Assembly (NCBI RefSeq): GCF_002142215.1
Contig: NZ_NAST01000004.1
Location: 62,001 to 126,000, forward strand
Direction of reading: 5' to 3'
Length of the DNA stretch: 64,000 bases
DNA from: Gilliamella sp. N-G2
Lineage (GTDB): Bacteria > Pseudomonadota > Gammaproteobacteria > Enterobacterales > Orbaceae
Below are positions 29,615-37,522 of the stretch, piece after piece; position 1 is the stretch's first letter; the number at the start of each line of letters is the position of its first letter. The position numbers were made by a program, and so were the translations under genes. Below the pieces are notes generated by a model that had not been told where the DNA came from, ran no database searches, and saw only the letters and a list, made by a program, of their open reading frames with translations.

Positions 29615-29832
29615 TAATGTTTACTCACTAAATCGGCAAGATCATCTTCACTCCAAAGATCTTGTTCACTCAGTTCCTTATCCGCAATGCGATGCTCTTC
29701 GGCAGCCCAATCACCTAAATCAATTAATTGACAGCGTTTACTACAAAATGGTCGATATAAACTCTTTTCAGACCATTCAACATTTTTTTGACAGGTTGGA
29801 CACTTTACGATAGTAACAGTATTTTTATTCAT
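29614..29832 (-). CDS. yacG: DNA gyrase inhibitor / zinc-binding protein YacG
   Basis: 72-residue zinc protein. Four zinc ligands are visible: [10 protein letters not shown] and [18 protein letters not shown], the standard YacG arrangement. E. coli YacG binds the GyrB C-terminal domain and inhibits DNA binding by gyrase. It lies between zapD and tsaD, as part of the conserved coaE-zapD-yacG order, and shares one base with tsaD. Confidence 0.95.
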   Translation of the reverse strand: MNKNTVTIVKCPTCQKNVEWSEKSLYRPFCSKRCQLIDLGDWAAEEHRIADKELSEQDLWSEDDLADLVSKH

Positions 29833-29856
29833 CTAAACACTCTTAAATTAATTGGG

Positions 29857-30594
29857 CTAACAACAAGCAAGTTCAAATTCAATTGCATCAATATTACTAT
29901 TATCGCCAGCATAAAGGGGTAAAAAACGAATACTATAACGAGACATATGACCAGAAACTTGTGGGTAAACATTTTTATCGAAAGCAACACGAATTCGAAT
30001 CAAATTCACATCACCATTAGTTTCTTGAAAAAAATTATTAGTACAGATAAAAGTTTTAAATTCACCTAGTTGCCTAATAAACTGTAAACATGCTTTTAAC
30101 GTTTCATCAAGTATTGTAATATTCTGCAACCAGTTATCAACTTGCATATTACGTTTTTCTTGCGGTTGATTTAACCACAAATGGAAAGATGGTAAATCAA
30201 AACTACAACATCCACCTGGAATCATCAAACGCTGACGAATTGCCATGATAAATCGATCATCTTTTAGGGGCTGTCCTAAACGTAAACTTGAATTAAATTT
30301 AGTTAAAAACAATTCATATTTGTTAATCATGTCACCAAGTAATTCTTTATCAACACCATCAATATCAATCCAAGAAAGTAATTTTTGCTTTTGCGATTCA
30401 ATCTCTTTAATCAAATCTCCTTTAACATCATTTCGTTCAATAATTTCGAGTAATTCAGATAAAGCATGAAAAAACAATAAAGCATTATTTTGCTCGAAAT
30501 GATGATGCGTTTTTAATTGATTAAGTAAAAATTCAAGTCGTAACCAGGTACGCATTTTTTCATTTAATGGATGTTCAAAAACAATATTATTCAT
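29857..30594 (-). CDS. zapD: Cell division protein ZapD
   Basis: Cytoplasmic FtsZ-bundling protein. From the chosen ATG the protein has 245 residues and begins MNNIVFEHPLNEKMRTWLRL, the same as the E. coli N-terminus (VLFEHPLNEKMRTWLR). It contains RQRLMIPGGCCSFDLPSFHLWL and ends IEFELACC. The frame extends 16 codons upstream, but that part lies inside coaE and matches nothing. Start overlaps the coaE end by eight bases, suggesting coupling. Middle gene of coaE-zapD-yacG. Confidence 0.95.
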   Translation of the reverse strand: MNNIVFEHPLNEKMRTWLRLEFLLNQLKTHHHFEQNNALLFFHALSELLEIIERNDVKGDLIKEIESQKQKLLSWIDIDGVDKELLGDMINKYELFLTKFNSSLRLGQPLKDDRFIMAIRQRLMIPGGCCSFDLPSFHLWLNQPQEKRNMQVDNWLQNITILDETLKACLQFIRQLGEFKTFICTNNFFQETNGDVNLIRIRVAFDKNVYPQVSGHMSRYSIRFLPLYAGDNSNIDAIEFELACC

Positions 30595-31201
30595 AGCTAT
30601 TCTTAATTTTAGAGTTATGCAAATATTTTTCATGTAAATCATCTACTTGCATTTTTAATGACACCAAATTACCGTCATTAACAATAATATCATCCGCAAA
30701 TGCTAAACGATCACTTAATGAAACTTGTGAATCAATCATTCTCTTGGCTAATGACTCACTTATTTTATCACGATCGATTAATCGCTCTAGTTGTAACGTC
30801 TCTGGAGTATCAATTATTAACACCTGATCAGCTAATTGATGTAGATTATTTTCAATTAACAATGGTACGACCCAAATAATATAAGGAGCTGTTTGTTTTG
30901 CAATCTGCTTTTGGGTTTCTTGTGCAATAATCGGATGCAGTAAATTGTTCAACCATAACCGTTCATGATCATTGTTGAAAATAATTTCTCTTAATTGACT
31001 TCGATCTAACTCTCCATTTTCTAACAAGATCTCTTGACTAAAATGCTTTACAATCTGTGTTAGAGCAAAGGAACCTGTAGCAACAACTTTACGAGCAATT
31101 ACATCAGCGTCAATAATTGGTGTACCTAATTGCGCAAATAGATTGGCAATGGTACTTTTACCACTGGCAATACCACCACTAAGTGCAACAATATAAGACA
31201 T
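30587..31201 (-). CDS. coaE: Dephospho-CoA kinase
   Basis: Catalyses the last step of coenzyme A synthesis. The 204-residue P-loop kinase has ALSGGIASGKSTIANLF (Walker A at residues 8-15), IIDADVIAR after it, and the lid-region RLIDRDKISESLAKRMIDSQ. GGAAG lies 7 bases ahead of the ATG. First gene of the coaE-zapD-yacG-tsaD-ycaO run and divergent from lexA. Confidence 0.96.
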   Translation of the reverse strand: MSYIVALSGGIASGKSTIANLFAQLGTPIIDADVIARKVVATGSFALTQIVKHFSQEILLENGELDRSQLREIIFNNDHERLWLNNLLHPIIAQETQKQIAKQTAPYIIWVVPLLIENNLHQLADQVLIIDTPETLQLERLIDRDKISESLAKRMIDSQVSLSDRLAFADDIIVNDGNLVSLKMQVDDLHEKYLHNSKIKNSYE

Positions 31202-31460
31202 ACACTACTTCCAATAAATAATCATTTTAATAATAATTATATCATACAACTATTAAACAGAATACATGGCAATAAATTGCTAAATTGTCCATTAAATTTA
31301 CGCTAAGCATTACTTTGTTAACAAAGTAGATTATCTGTAGCATAAAATTTTTTTTTAAATAGTTTTATGAAAATTTTCCATACTATTATGTGATTTAGAT
31401 AGAAAATCTAACTTTAGTTACCATTTTTATCCATTATTCTAAAAAAAATAGATAAAACAG

Positions 31461-31488
31461 TTGTTTTGTTTTTTTAGCTGTATATAAT
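31461..31488 (+). promoter_or_regulatory. lexA: lexA promoter
   Basis: TTGTTT at 31461-31466 and TATAAT at 31483-31488, 16 bases apart. The -10 element lies inside the first LexA box, as expected for a self-repressed SOS promoter. Confidence 0.65.
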
Positions 31489-31493
31489 CACAT
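31478..31493. promoter_or_regulatory. LexA (SOS) box 1
   Basis: CTGTATATAATCACAT matches CTGT-N8-ACAG with one mismatch, at the last base. Confidence 0.8.
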
Positions 31494-31497
31494 ATAT

Positions 31498-31513
31498 CTG
31501 TATATAAAAACAG
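31498..31513. promoter_or_regulatory. LexA (SOS) box 2
   Basis: CTGTATATAAAAACAG matches CTGT-N8-ACAG exactly and lies 9 bases before the lexA start. The pair is spaced about two helical turns (20 bases) apart, as in E. coli lexA. Confidence 0.93.
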
Positions 31514-31522
31514 GAATTTGCC

Positions 31523-32149
31523 ATGAGACCATTAACCGAACGACAACAACAAATTTATGATTTGATTAAAGAAAACATTCAAACCACTGGAATGCCACCA
31601 ACGCGAGCAGAAATTGCCCAAAAATTAGGATTTCGTTCAGCTAACGCAGCTGAAGAACATCTTAAAGCTTTAGCTAAAAAAGGGGCTATTGAAATGATTG
31701 CCGGTTCATCACGTGGAATTCGTTTATTATTAGAACAACCTGATGATCCTAATGAACTTGAAGGTTTACCGCTAATTGGTAAGGTCGCTGCCGGATCGCC
31801 AATTTTAGCGCAAGAACATATCGAAAGTCATTATCAAGTATCGCCAAGTTTATTTAAACCTCAAGCCGATTTTTTATTAAGAGTTGAGGGTATGTCGATG
31901 AAAGATATTGGTATATTAGATGGTGATTTATTAGCAGTTCACAAAACGCAAAATGTTAAAAATGGCCAAGTTGTTGTTGCGCGAATCGATGATGAAGTAA
32001 CTGTTAAAAGATTATCGCAAAAAGGTCGTCACGTTAAATTATTAGCTGAAAATGCGGAGTTTGCTCCCATTGATGTCGACTTAGAACAACAAAGTTTTGC
32101 TATTGAAGGAATTGCTGTTGGTATTATTCGCAATGGTTCATGGATGTAA
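31523..32149 (+). CDS. lexA: SOS repressor LexA
   Basis: Self-cleaving repressor of DNA-damage genes. The 208-residue protein has the winged HTH ([24 protein letters not shown], about residues 28-51), the autocleavage Ala-Gly bond in [10 protein letters not shown], the catalytic Ser in GMSMKDIGI and the catalytic Lys in VTVKRL. AGGA is 7 bases before the ATG. Two LexA boxes precede it. A small membrane protein gene follows 50 bases later and may share the transcript. Confidence 0.97.
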   Translation: MRPLTERQQQIYDLIKENIQTTGMPPTRAEIAQKLGFRSANAAEEHLKALAKKGAIEMIAGSSRGIRLLLEQPDDPNELEGLPLIGKVAAGSPILAQEHIESHYQVSPSLFKPQADFLLRVEGMSMKDIGILDGDLLAVHKTQNVKNGQVVVARIDDEVTVKRLSQKGRHVKLLAENAEFAPIDVDLEQQSFAIEGIAVGIIRNGSWM

Positions 32150-32199
32150 ATTTAAAGATAGTATAGAATACTAAGTACTGTTGCTTAGGAGTTAACCAT

Positions 32200-32574
32200 A
32201 TGTGGCTATTTTGGTTGTATGAATTTTTGGGATTTGTTGGCGTTATACTATTAATTTTTGCTTATTGCCATTTCAGTAAAAAAGGGTTTTGGTCTTTCTT
32301 ATGGCGTAATTTGAAATGGGTCGCATGGAGCGTTGTTGGCGTTTGGCTATTAATCGCTATACTTTGTCGAGGCGATTTATATAATGCAGCCCGTTGTTAT
32401 TTCCGTGGCGAAAGTATGCATGCAAATACAAAATACTCAATCTTTTGGAGTGAATGTCAAATCGAAACAACAAATGGTAGTTATTTACCTATTGATCGTA
32501 CTCGTGCATTACCTGGTTCAAAAGATCATGACAGCAATGATAATGGAATTCCTGCTGATAATTTAATTAATTAA
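32200..32574 (+). CDS. Small two-segment membrane protein downstream of lexA (unknown)
   Basis: I do not recognise this 124-residue protein. It has two hydrophobic helices (about residues 3-23 and 38-57, the latter WVAWSVVGVWLLIAILC), then a soluble C-terminal domain of about 65 residues with three cysteines in the protein's second half (C58, C68, C86) and an acidic tail KDHDSNDNGIPADNLIN. A good Shine-Dalgarno GGAG lies 8 bases before the ATG, so it is probably translated. With only 50 bases after lexA and no terminator between, it may be SOS-induced. A hairpin terminator follows. Confidence 0.7.
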   Translation: MWLFWLYEFLGFVGVILLIFAYCHFSKKGFWSFLWRNLKWVAWSVVGVWLLIAILCRGDLYNAARCYFRGESMHANTKYSIFWSECQIETTNGSYLPIDRTRALPGSKDHDSNDNGIPADNLIN

Positions 32575-32591
32575 TTTTATTCATATATCTT

Positions 32592-32626
32592 CAGGCAATA
32601 TTGAATATTGCCTGTTACTATTTTAA
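32592..32626. terminator. Bidirectional terminator between the lexA-linked gene and hisM
   Basis: Near-perfect inverted repeat CAGGCAATATT / AATATTGCCTG (32592-32602 with 32604-32614) between two convergent genes. T-rich sequence follows on the plus side (TTACTATTTT). Confidence 0.8.
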
Positions 32627-33345
32627 CAAATCTTTGAATTACTAACATTCATATAAAGCAAGTAATGTTTTTCAAGTTGTCTAAAACCAAAAATCAAAAC
32701 AAAACTTATAAATAAATAGATCACCGCTGCAATACCAAAAGCATGGAACGGTTGATAAGTTTCGGCATAGATATCACGTGCAATTTTCATCACATCTTGG
32801 ACTGTCACCGTAAAAGCTAAAGCTGTCGAATGCAACATAAAAATGACTTCATTACTATAAGCAGGTAATGCAATTCGGAAGGCTCTAGGTAAAATAATGT
32901 ATCGATATAATTGACAACGGTTAAAACCAAGTGCCGTAGCAGCTTCAATTTCACCATTAGGAACGTTGCGAATAGCACCCGCAAACACCTCTGTAGTATA
33001 AGCACAAGTATTTAAAGCAAAGGCTAAAATAGTACAATTTAATCCACTTTGGAAAAAGTCATTTAAAGATTGATGTTGATTAACAAAACTTAATGTATAT
33101 ATACCCGTGTAAATAATTAATAACTGTACATATAATGGTGTTCCACGAAAAATATAAGTAAATAACCAAATAGGCCATTTTATAAAAAAATGTTTTGAAT
33201 TACGGCCAATCGCTAACACTAATGCAAATAATCCACCTAAAGATACAGATAAAATCAAGATCCACAATGTCATTGCTAATCCAGTAATATGATTGCCATC
33301 TGACCATAATAATGCTTTCCAATAATCTTGAAGGATTTCTAACAT
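32623..33345 (-). CDS. hisM: Histidine/basic amino acid ABC transporter permease HisM
   Basis: Inner-membrane permease of the HisJQMP importer. The 240-residue protein follows E. coli HisM closely: EILQDYWKALLWSDGNHITG at the start, WLFTYIFRGTPLYVQLL, NTCAYTTEVFAGAIRNVPNGEIEAA (the EAA coupling loop) and LPAYSNEVIFMLHSTALAFT. About five transmembrane segments. Twelve bases separate it from hisQ. The ATPase gene hisP, which normally follows, is absent here: a terminator and the convergent lexA-linked gene come next. Confidence 0.93.
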   Translation of the reverse strand: MLEILQDYWKALLWSDGNHITGLAMTLWILILSVSLGGLFALVLAIGRNSKHFFIKWPIWLFTYIFRGTPLYVQLLIIYTGIYTLSFVNQHQSLNDFFQSGLNCTILAFALNTCAYTTEVFAGAIRNVPNGEIEAATALGFNRCQLYRYIILPRAFRIALPAYSNEVIFMLHSTALAFTVTVQDVMKIARDIYAETYQPFHAFGIAAVIYLFISFVLIFGFRQLEKHYLLYMNVSNSKIC

Positions 33346-33357
33346 AACATTGCTCGT

Positions 33358-34041
33358 TTATAATTTAGCTTTAGTGATACCGATGGAATAATGCTTTTCA
33401 AGCCACCATAAAATAATATTTGAAATAGAGGTGAAAAATAGATAAAAAGCGCCAGCTATAAGTGCAAAAAATAGCGGTTGATATGTTGCTTCACCAGCTG
33501 TTTTGGTGGCTTTAACAAGGTCAAATAATCCCAACAATGATACTAATGCTGTTGCTTTTAAAATCACTAACCAATTATTAGCAATGCCAGGTAAAGCAAA
33601 ACGCATCATTAATGGGAACCTGACATATATAAAGGTGTGGCATTTATTCATACCTAATGCTGTTGCAGCGTCAATTAATGTTTTTGGAACAGCTTGAAAT
33701 GCACCGCGAAACGTCTCAGTAAAATAGGCACCATAAATAAAACCTAACGTAATAATGCCTGCCACAAATGGATCAATTTCCAGCATATCTATATCAAAAA
33801 AATCGGTAATATTATTTAATAAAAATTGAAGGCCAAAAAAGATCAACATCATTAAAACCAAATCAGGTACACCGCGAATCAATGATGTATAAGCCTGACA
33901 AGCTAGTCGTAATGCCGACCTTTTTGATAATTTACCGAGTGCACAAATAACACCAATAATAATGGCAAGAATTAGCGAAAAAATCGCTAATTCAATAGTG
34001 ATCAAGGCACCTTGTAATATTAGAGAACGATAACCTTGCAT
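33358..34041 (-). CDS. hisQ: Histidine/basic amino acid ABC transporter permease HisQ
   Basis: Second permease of the importer; 227 residues, closely matching E. coli HisQ: LQGALITIELAI, YTSLIRGVPDLVLMMLIFFG, GFIYGAYFTETFRGAFQAVP (coupling loop), and GNNWQVILK-like GIANNWLVILKATALVSLLG. Starts three bases after hisJ with no clear Shine-Dalgarno sequence, so its translation is probably coupled to hisJ. Confidence 0.93.
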   Translation of the reverse strand: MQGYRSLILQGALITIELAIFSLILAIIIGVICALGKLSKRSALRLACQAYTSLIRGVPDLVLMMLIFFGLQFLLNNITDFFDIDMLEIDPFVAGIITLGFIYGAYFTETFRGAFQAVPKTLIDAATALGMNKCHTFIYVRFPLMMRFALPGIANNWLVILKATALVSLLGLFDLVKATKTAGEATYQPLFFALIAGAFYLFFTSISNIILWWLEKHYSIGITKAKL

Positions 34042-34044
34042 GAA

Positions 34045-34833
34045 CTATTTTTTATTACTATAAACGTTGAAGTCAAAATATTTGTTATTTATTTTTTGAT
34101 AAGTACCGTCATTTAAAATTTCCACTAGTGCTTTATTGAAAGCTTCACGCAGTTCATCATCTTTTTTACGGAATCCTAAACCGACACCAACATCAAAATA
34201 GCCTTTATCGCTTAAGATTTCTCCGGCAAAAGCAAAATCTTTTCCTTGTGGTTGTTTTAAAAATGCGTAACTTCCCGTTACTTCATCTTGTAATGCAGCA
34301 TCTAAACGACCTGCTACTAAATCTGAGAATACCTGTAATTGATTTTGATATGGCACAATGATAACGCCATTTGGTCGCCATTTGTCATTAACAAAGTGTT
34401 CCTGTGAAGTACCTTGTTCTACCCCTACTCTTTTGCCTTTTAATGACTCAACATTTGGTAATAAATTAGCACCTTGTTTAGTAATTAATCGAGAATTGGT
34501 AAGAAAAATTTCATCTGAAAAAGCAATTTGTTTTTTGCGTTTTTCAGTCATCATTAATGATGATGAAATCATATCTATTTTACGTGACAATAAAGAAGGA
34601 ATTAATGCATCGAAATCAGTCGATTGAAATTCACACTTAATATTAGCTTTTTCACAAAGTGCTTTGGTAATTTCAATATTAAAACCAGTAATTTCACCAT
34701 TTTTATCTATAAAATCAAATGGAGCATAAGATGTATCCGAACCAACTTTGATTGATTCTGGTAATTTAGCATCACTTAGACAAGCACAACTTAGCAATGC
34801 TAACCCCGATACCACTTTAAACAAGTTTTTCAT
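34045..34833 (-). CDS. hisJ: Histidine/lysine/arginine-binding periplasmic protein HisJ
   Basis: Periplasmic receptor of the SBP_bac_3 family. From the ATG at 34833 (GGGATG upstream) it has 262 residues, with a signal peptide ending near LSDAKLPE, then IKVGSDTSYAPFDFIDKNGE, GFNIEITKALCEKANIKCEF (with the HisJ/ArgT disulfide cysteines), DALIPSLLSRKIDMISSSL and a C-terminal DAALQDEV. HisJ and ArgT cannot be separated on sequence by eye. First gene of hisJQM, divergent from yccS. Confidence 0.93.
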   Translation of the reverse strand: MKNLFKVVSGLALLSCACLSDAKLPESIKVGSDTSYAPFDFIDKNGEITGFNIEITKALCEKANIKCEFQSTDFDALIPSLLSRKIDMISSSLMMTEKRKKQIAFSDEIFLTNSRLITKQGANLLPNVESLKGKRVGVEQGTSQEHFVNDKWRPNGVIIVPYQNQLQVFSDLVAGRLDAALQDEVTGSYAFLKQPQGKDFAFAGEILSDKGYFDVGVGLGFRKKDDELREAFNKALVEILNDGTYQKINNKYFDFNVYSNKK

Positions 34834-35122
34834 GTTTTCATCCCACAATAATTTTTGAAGGCATAATATAACGTTTTCTTAAATTAATTTATAATAAAAA
34901 AAAATTATCAGACTATCTGATTTACTTATGCCGTGATTATAATTACAGCAGTTAAATTAATAGATAATATAAAGTTAATTCTATTTTAAATAAGATAGAT
35001 AGTTAAAACAGTAAACTACTAATTTAAATAATTATTATCGTCATACTTATTTGCTTTCGCTAAAGATAACAATATAGTATCCTTACTATTATTATGACAA
35101 CTCAATTCAAACACTAAACAAC

Positions 35123-37267
35123 GTGCATTCATTTATCCTATCCTTACGCAAAGTTTTTTATAGCAGTAATTTACTGTTTAGTATTCGTATGCTGGTTAGT
35201 TTGACTGGATCTACATTAGTACCATGGTACTTTGATTCAGTACCTTTAGTGATCCCACTCACATTGGGAGTAGTTGCAGCAGGATTGACAGAGATCGATA
35301 CACGCTTATTAAGTCGTTGTATTAATATATTATTAACACTAATTTGTTTTGCAATTGCGACATTTTCGGTCGAATTTCTATTCCATGATCCACTATTGTT
35401 TATTATTGGCTTAGTTACCTCAACGTTTCTATTTATTATGCTCGGTTCATTGGGGCAACGTTATGGTGTTATTGCCTTTGGCTCCTTGTTAATTGCAGCT
35501 TATACCATGCTCGGACATAATTTATTTGCTGATAATTACACTCTTCCTTGTTTTTTATTGTTAGGTGCACTTTGGTATAACCTTGTTTCACTAATTGAAT
35601 CAATTGTGCAACCTATCCGCACTACACAACAAACTTTAGCCAATTGTTTTATAAAATTAAGTTTTTATCTTGATGCAAAAGCAGCAATGTTCGATCCTGA
35701 TGAAACAGATGGGTTTAAGCGACAAACTCTTGAGCTAACGACCTGTAATACTGAGGTTATTAATGTATTCAATGATGCTAAACGTTCATTATTTAATCGA
35801 CTAAAAGGTTTTCGTGGACAAGGCTATATTAGAAAGATGCTTAGTTACTATTTTGTCGCTCAAGATATTCATGAACGAGCCAGTTCATCACATGGCGATT
35901 ATAAAGCGTTAAGCCACCATTTTAAACATAGTGATCTTTTATTTCGCTTTGCCAGAATCTTAAATTTACAAGCTAAAGCCTGTGCTAAATTGGCTCTGTC
36001 AATTAAGTTAAATCAAACTTACCAACATGATCCATTATTTGCTCGCTACTTTGCCTATCTTGAAGAAGCAATAGATGAATATCAACAACAAAATAAGGCT
36101 AATTTATTACTCATCAAATCATTACAAAATTTATATCAAAATCTGCTAGCGATCGATTTATTATTAGCCCATATCGATACAGAACAACATTTATCGAAAA
36201 TCCAAGATGATAACCAATTAATTGATGAAGAACTCACCCGTTTTCATGATATTTTTGCCAAAATTAAGCAAAACTTAACCATCAAATCGTCACTCTTTCG
36301 ACACGCCATTCGTATGAGTATTGTGTTATTTGTTGGATATATGGTGATTTATTTTTCTAACCTTTCACATGGTTATTGGATTATTTTAACCAGCTTATTT
36401 GTTTGCCAACCAAACTATTCAACTACGAAATATCGCTTAAAATTGCGTGTTTTTGGTACTATTTTAGGAATAATTGCCGGTATTCCTTTAACTTACTTGT
36501 TTCCTAGTATTGAAGCGCAATTAGTATTGATCATTATAACTGGATGGTTATTTTTCCTATTCAAAAACTCACAATATGCTTATGCCACTGCCTTTATTAC
36601 CTTATTAGTATTTTTCAGTTTTAGTTTAATCGGTGAAAGCAGTATCTCTGTTGCTATTTCACGCATTATAGCTACCTTAATTGGCTGTTTTATTGCTTGG
36701 TTTGCTGTAAGTTTTATCTGGCCTGATTGGAAGTTTAGAAATTTACCTAAATTACTTGATAGAGTCTGTCACGAAGATAGCCACTATTTAGCAGTAATAG
36801 GTAGTCAATATGTCTCAGGTAAAACTAATGATCCCAAATACCGTGTCGCACGACGCGCAGCTCATGATAGTAATGCAGATTTATCCTCCTTAATCAGCTT
36901 AATGACTAAAGAGCCACATGTTAAACAAGATGTGATTGACCAAGGTTTTAGATTATTGACCCTTAATCACACTTTAATCAGTTATCTATCCACTTTGGGA
37001 GCGCATCGCGATAAAAGTATTTCACCGCATACTTTGGAAATTTTTGATGATATATCGGTTTATATAATTACTATGCTAAGTGACCAAAAAATCGATTCTG
37101 AATATCAACCATTGAAAAAAGTGGTTGCTGATTATATTGAATCACTATCAACCAATGATGACCAAAGCAATAATGATCTGCTGGTTATGCAGCAATTAGC
37201 CTTAATCTTAGATATATTGCCTGAAATAATTTCTCTTATTTGTGAATTGAATAATAAAACTGCTTAA
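35123..37267 (+). CDS. yccS: FUSC-family inner-membrane protein YccS
   Basis: Large inner-membrane protein of the YccS/YhfK branch of the fusaric acid resistance-like (FUSC) family; 714 residues. Two membrane blocks of about six segments each (residues about 10-160 and 390-530) flank a cytoplasmic region containing LSYYFVAQDIHERASSSHGD, identical in style to E. coli YccS. Other markers are PLTLGVVAAGLTEID, SHGYWIILTSLFVCQPNYS and VSFIWPDWKFRNLP. Physiological substrate is unknown. GTG start at 35123; the ribosome binding site is poor. Confidence 0.92.
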   Translation: MHSFILSLRKVFYSSNLLFSIRMLVSLTGSTLVPWYFDSVPLVIPLTLGVVAAGLTEIDTRLLSRCINILLTLICFAIATFSVEFLFHDPLLFIIGLVTSTFLFIMLGSLGQRYGVIAFGSLLIAAYTMLGHNLFADNYTLPCFLLLGALWYNLVSLIESIVQPIRTTQQTLANCFIKLSFYLDAKAAMFDPDETDGFKRQTLELTTCNTEVINVFNDAKRSLFNRLKGFRGQGYIRKMLSYYFVAQDIHERASSSHGDYKALSHHFKHSDLLFRFARILNLQAKACAKLALSIKLNQTYQHDPLFARYFAYLEEAIDEYQQQNKANLLLIKSLQNLYQNLLAIDLLLAHIDTEQHLSKIQDDNQLIDEELTRFHDIFAKIKQNLTIKSSLFRHAIRMSIVLFVGYMVIYFSNLSHGYWIILTSLFVCQPNYSTTKYRLKLRVFGTILGIIAGIPLTYLFPSIEAQLVLIIITGWLFFLFKNSQYAYATAFITLLVFFSFSLIGESSISVAISRIIATLIGCFIAWFAVSFIWPDWKFRNLPKLLDRVCHEDSHYLAVIGSQYVSGKTNDPKYRVARRAAHDSNADLSSLISLMTKEPHVKQDVIDQGFRLLTLNHTLISYLSTLGAHRDKSISPHTLEIFDDISVYIITMLSDQKIDSEYQPLKKVVADYIESLSTNDDQSNNDLLVMQQLALILDILPEIISLICELNNKTA

Positions 37268-37522
37268 TATGATTGTTTTAAACGGTTATTATCTTTTGTA
37301 ATGAAATAAACAACCTTATATTAAGGTAATTTTCCATTATAACTATTAAATCAGATAACTTGTGAAAATATTAAGGAGTCTATACCATCATAATATTATT
37401 TGTGAATGATTTTAGATAATTACCTTCTATGTTATTAATTAAAAACTCAATAACAGTATTATTTGCTAAGCTATTTTGTTTGGTTGTAATCATTTTATTA
37501 GTTGGCGTTAGTTGATTTTTGT

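Larger units (their letters stand above)
31202..31522. other. coaE-lexA divergent intergenic region
   Basis: 321 bases with no gene. The right end holds the lexA promoter and two LexA boxes; the left end should hold the coaE promoter. The middle is AT-rich and featureless. Confidence 0.6.
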
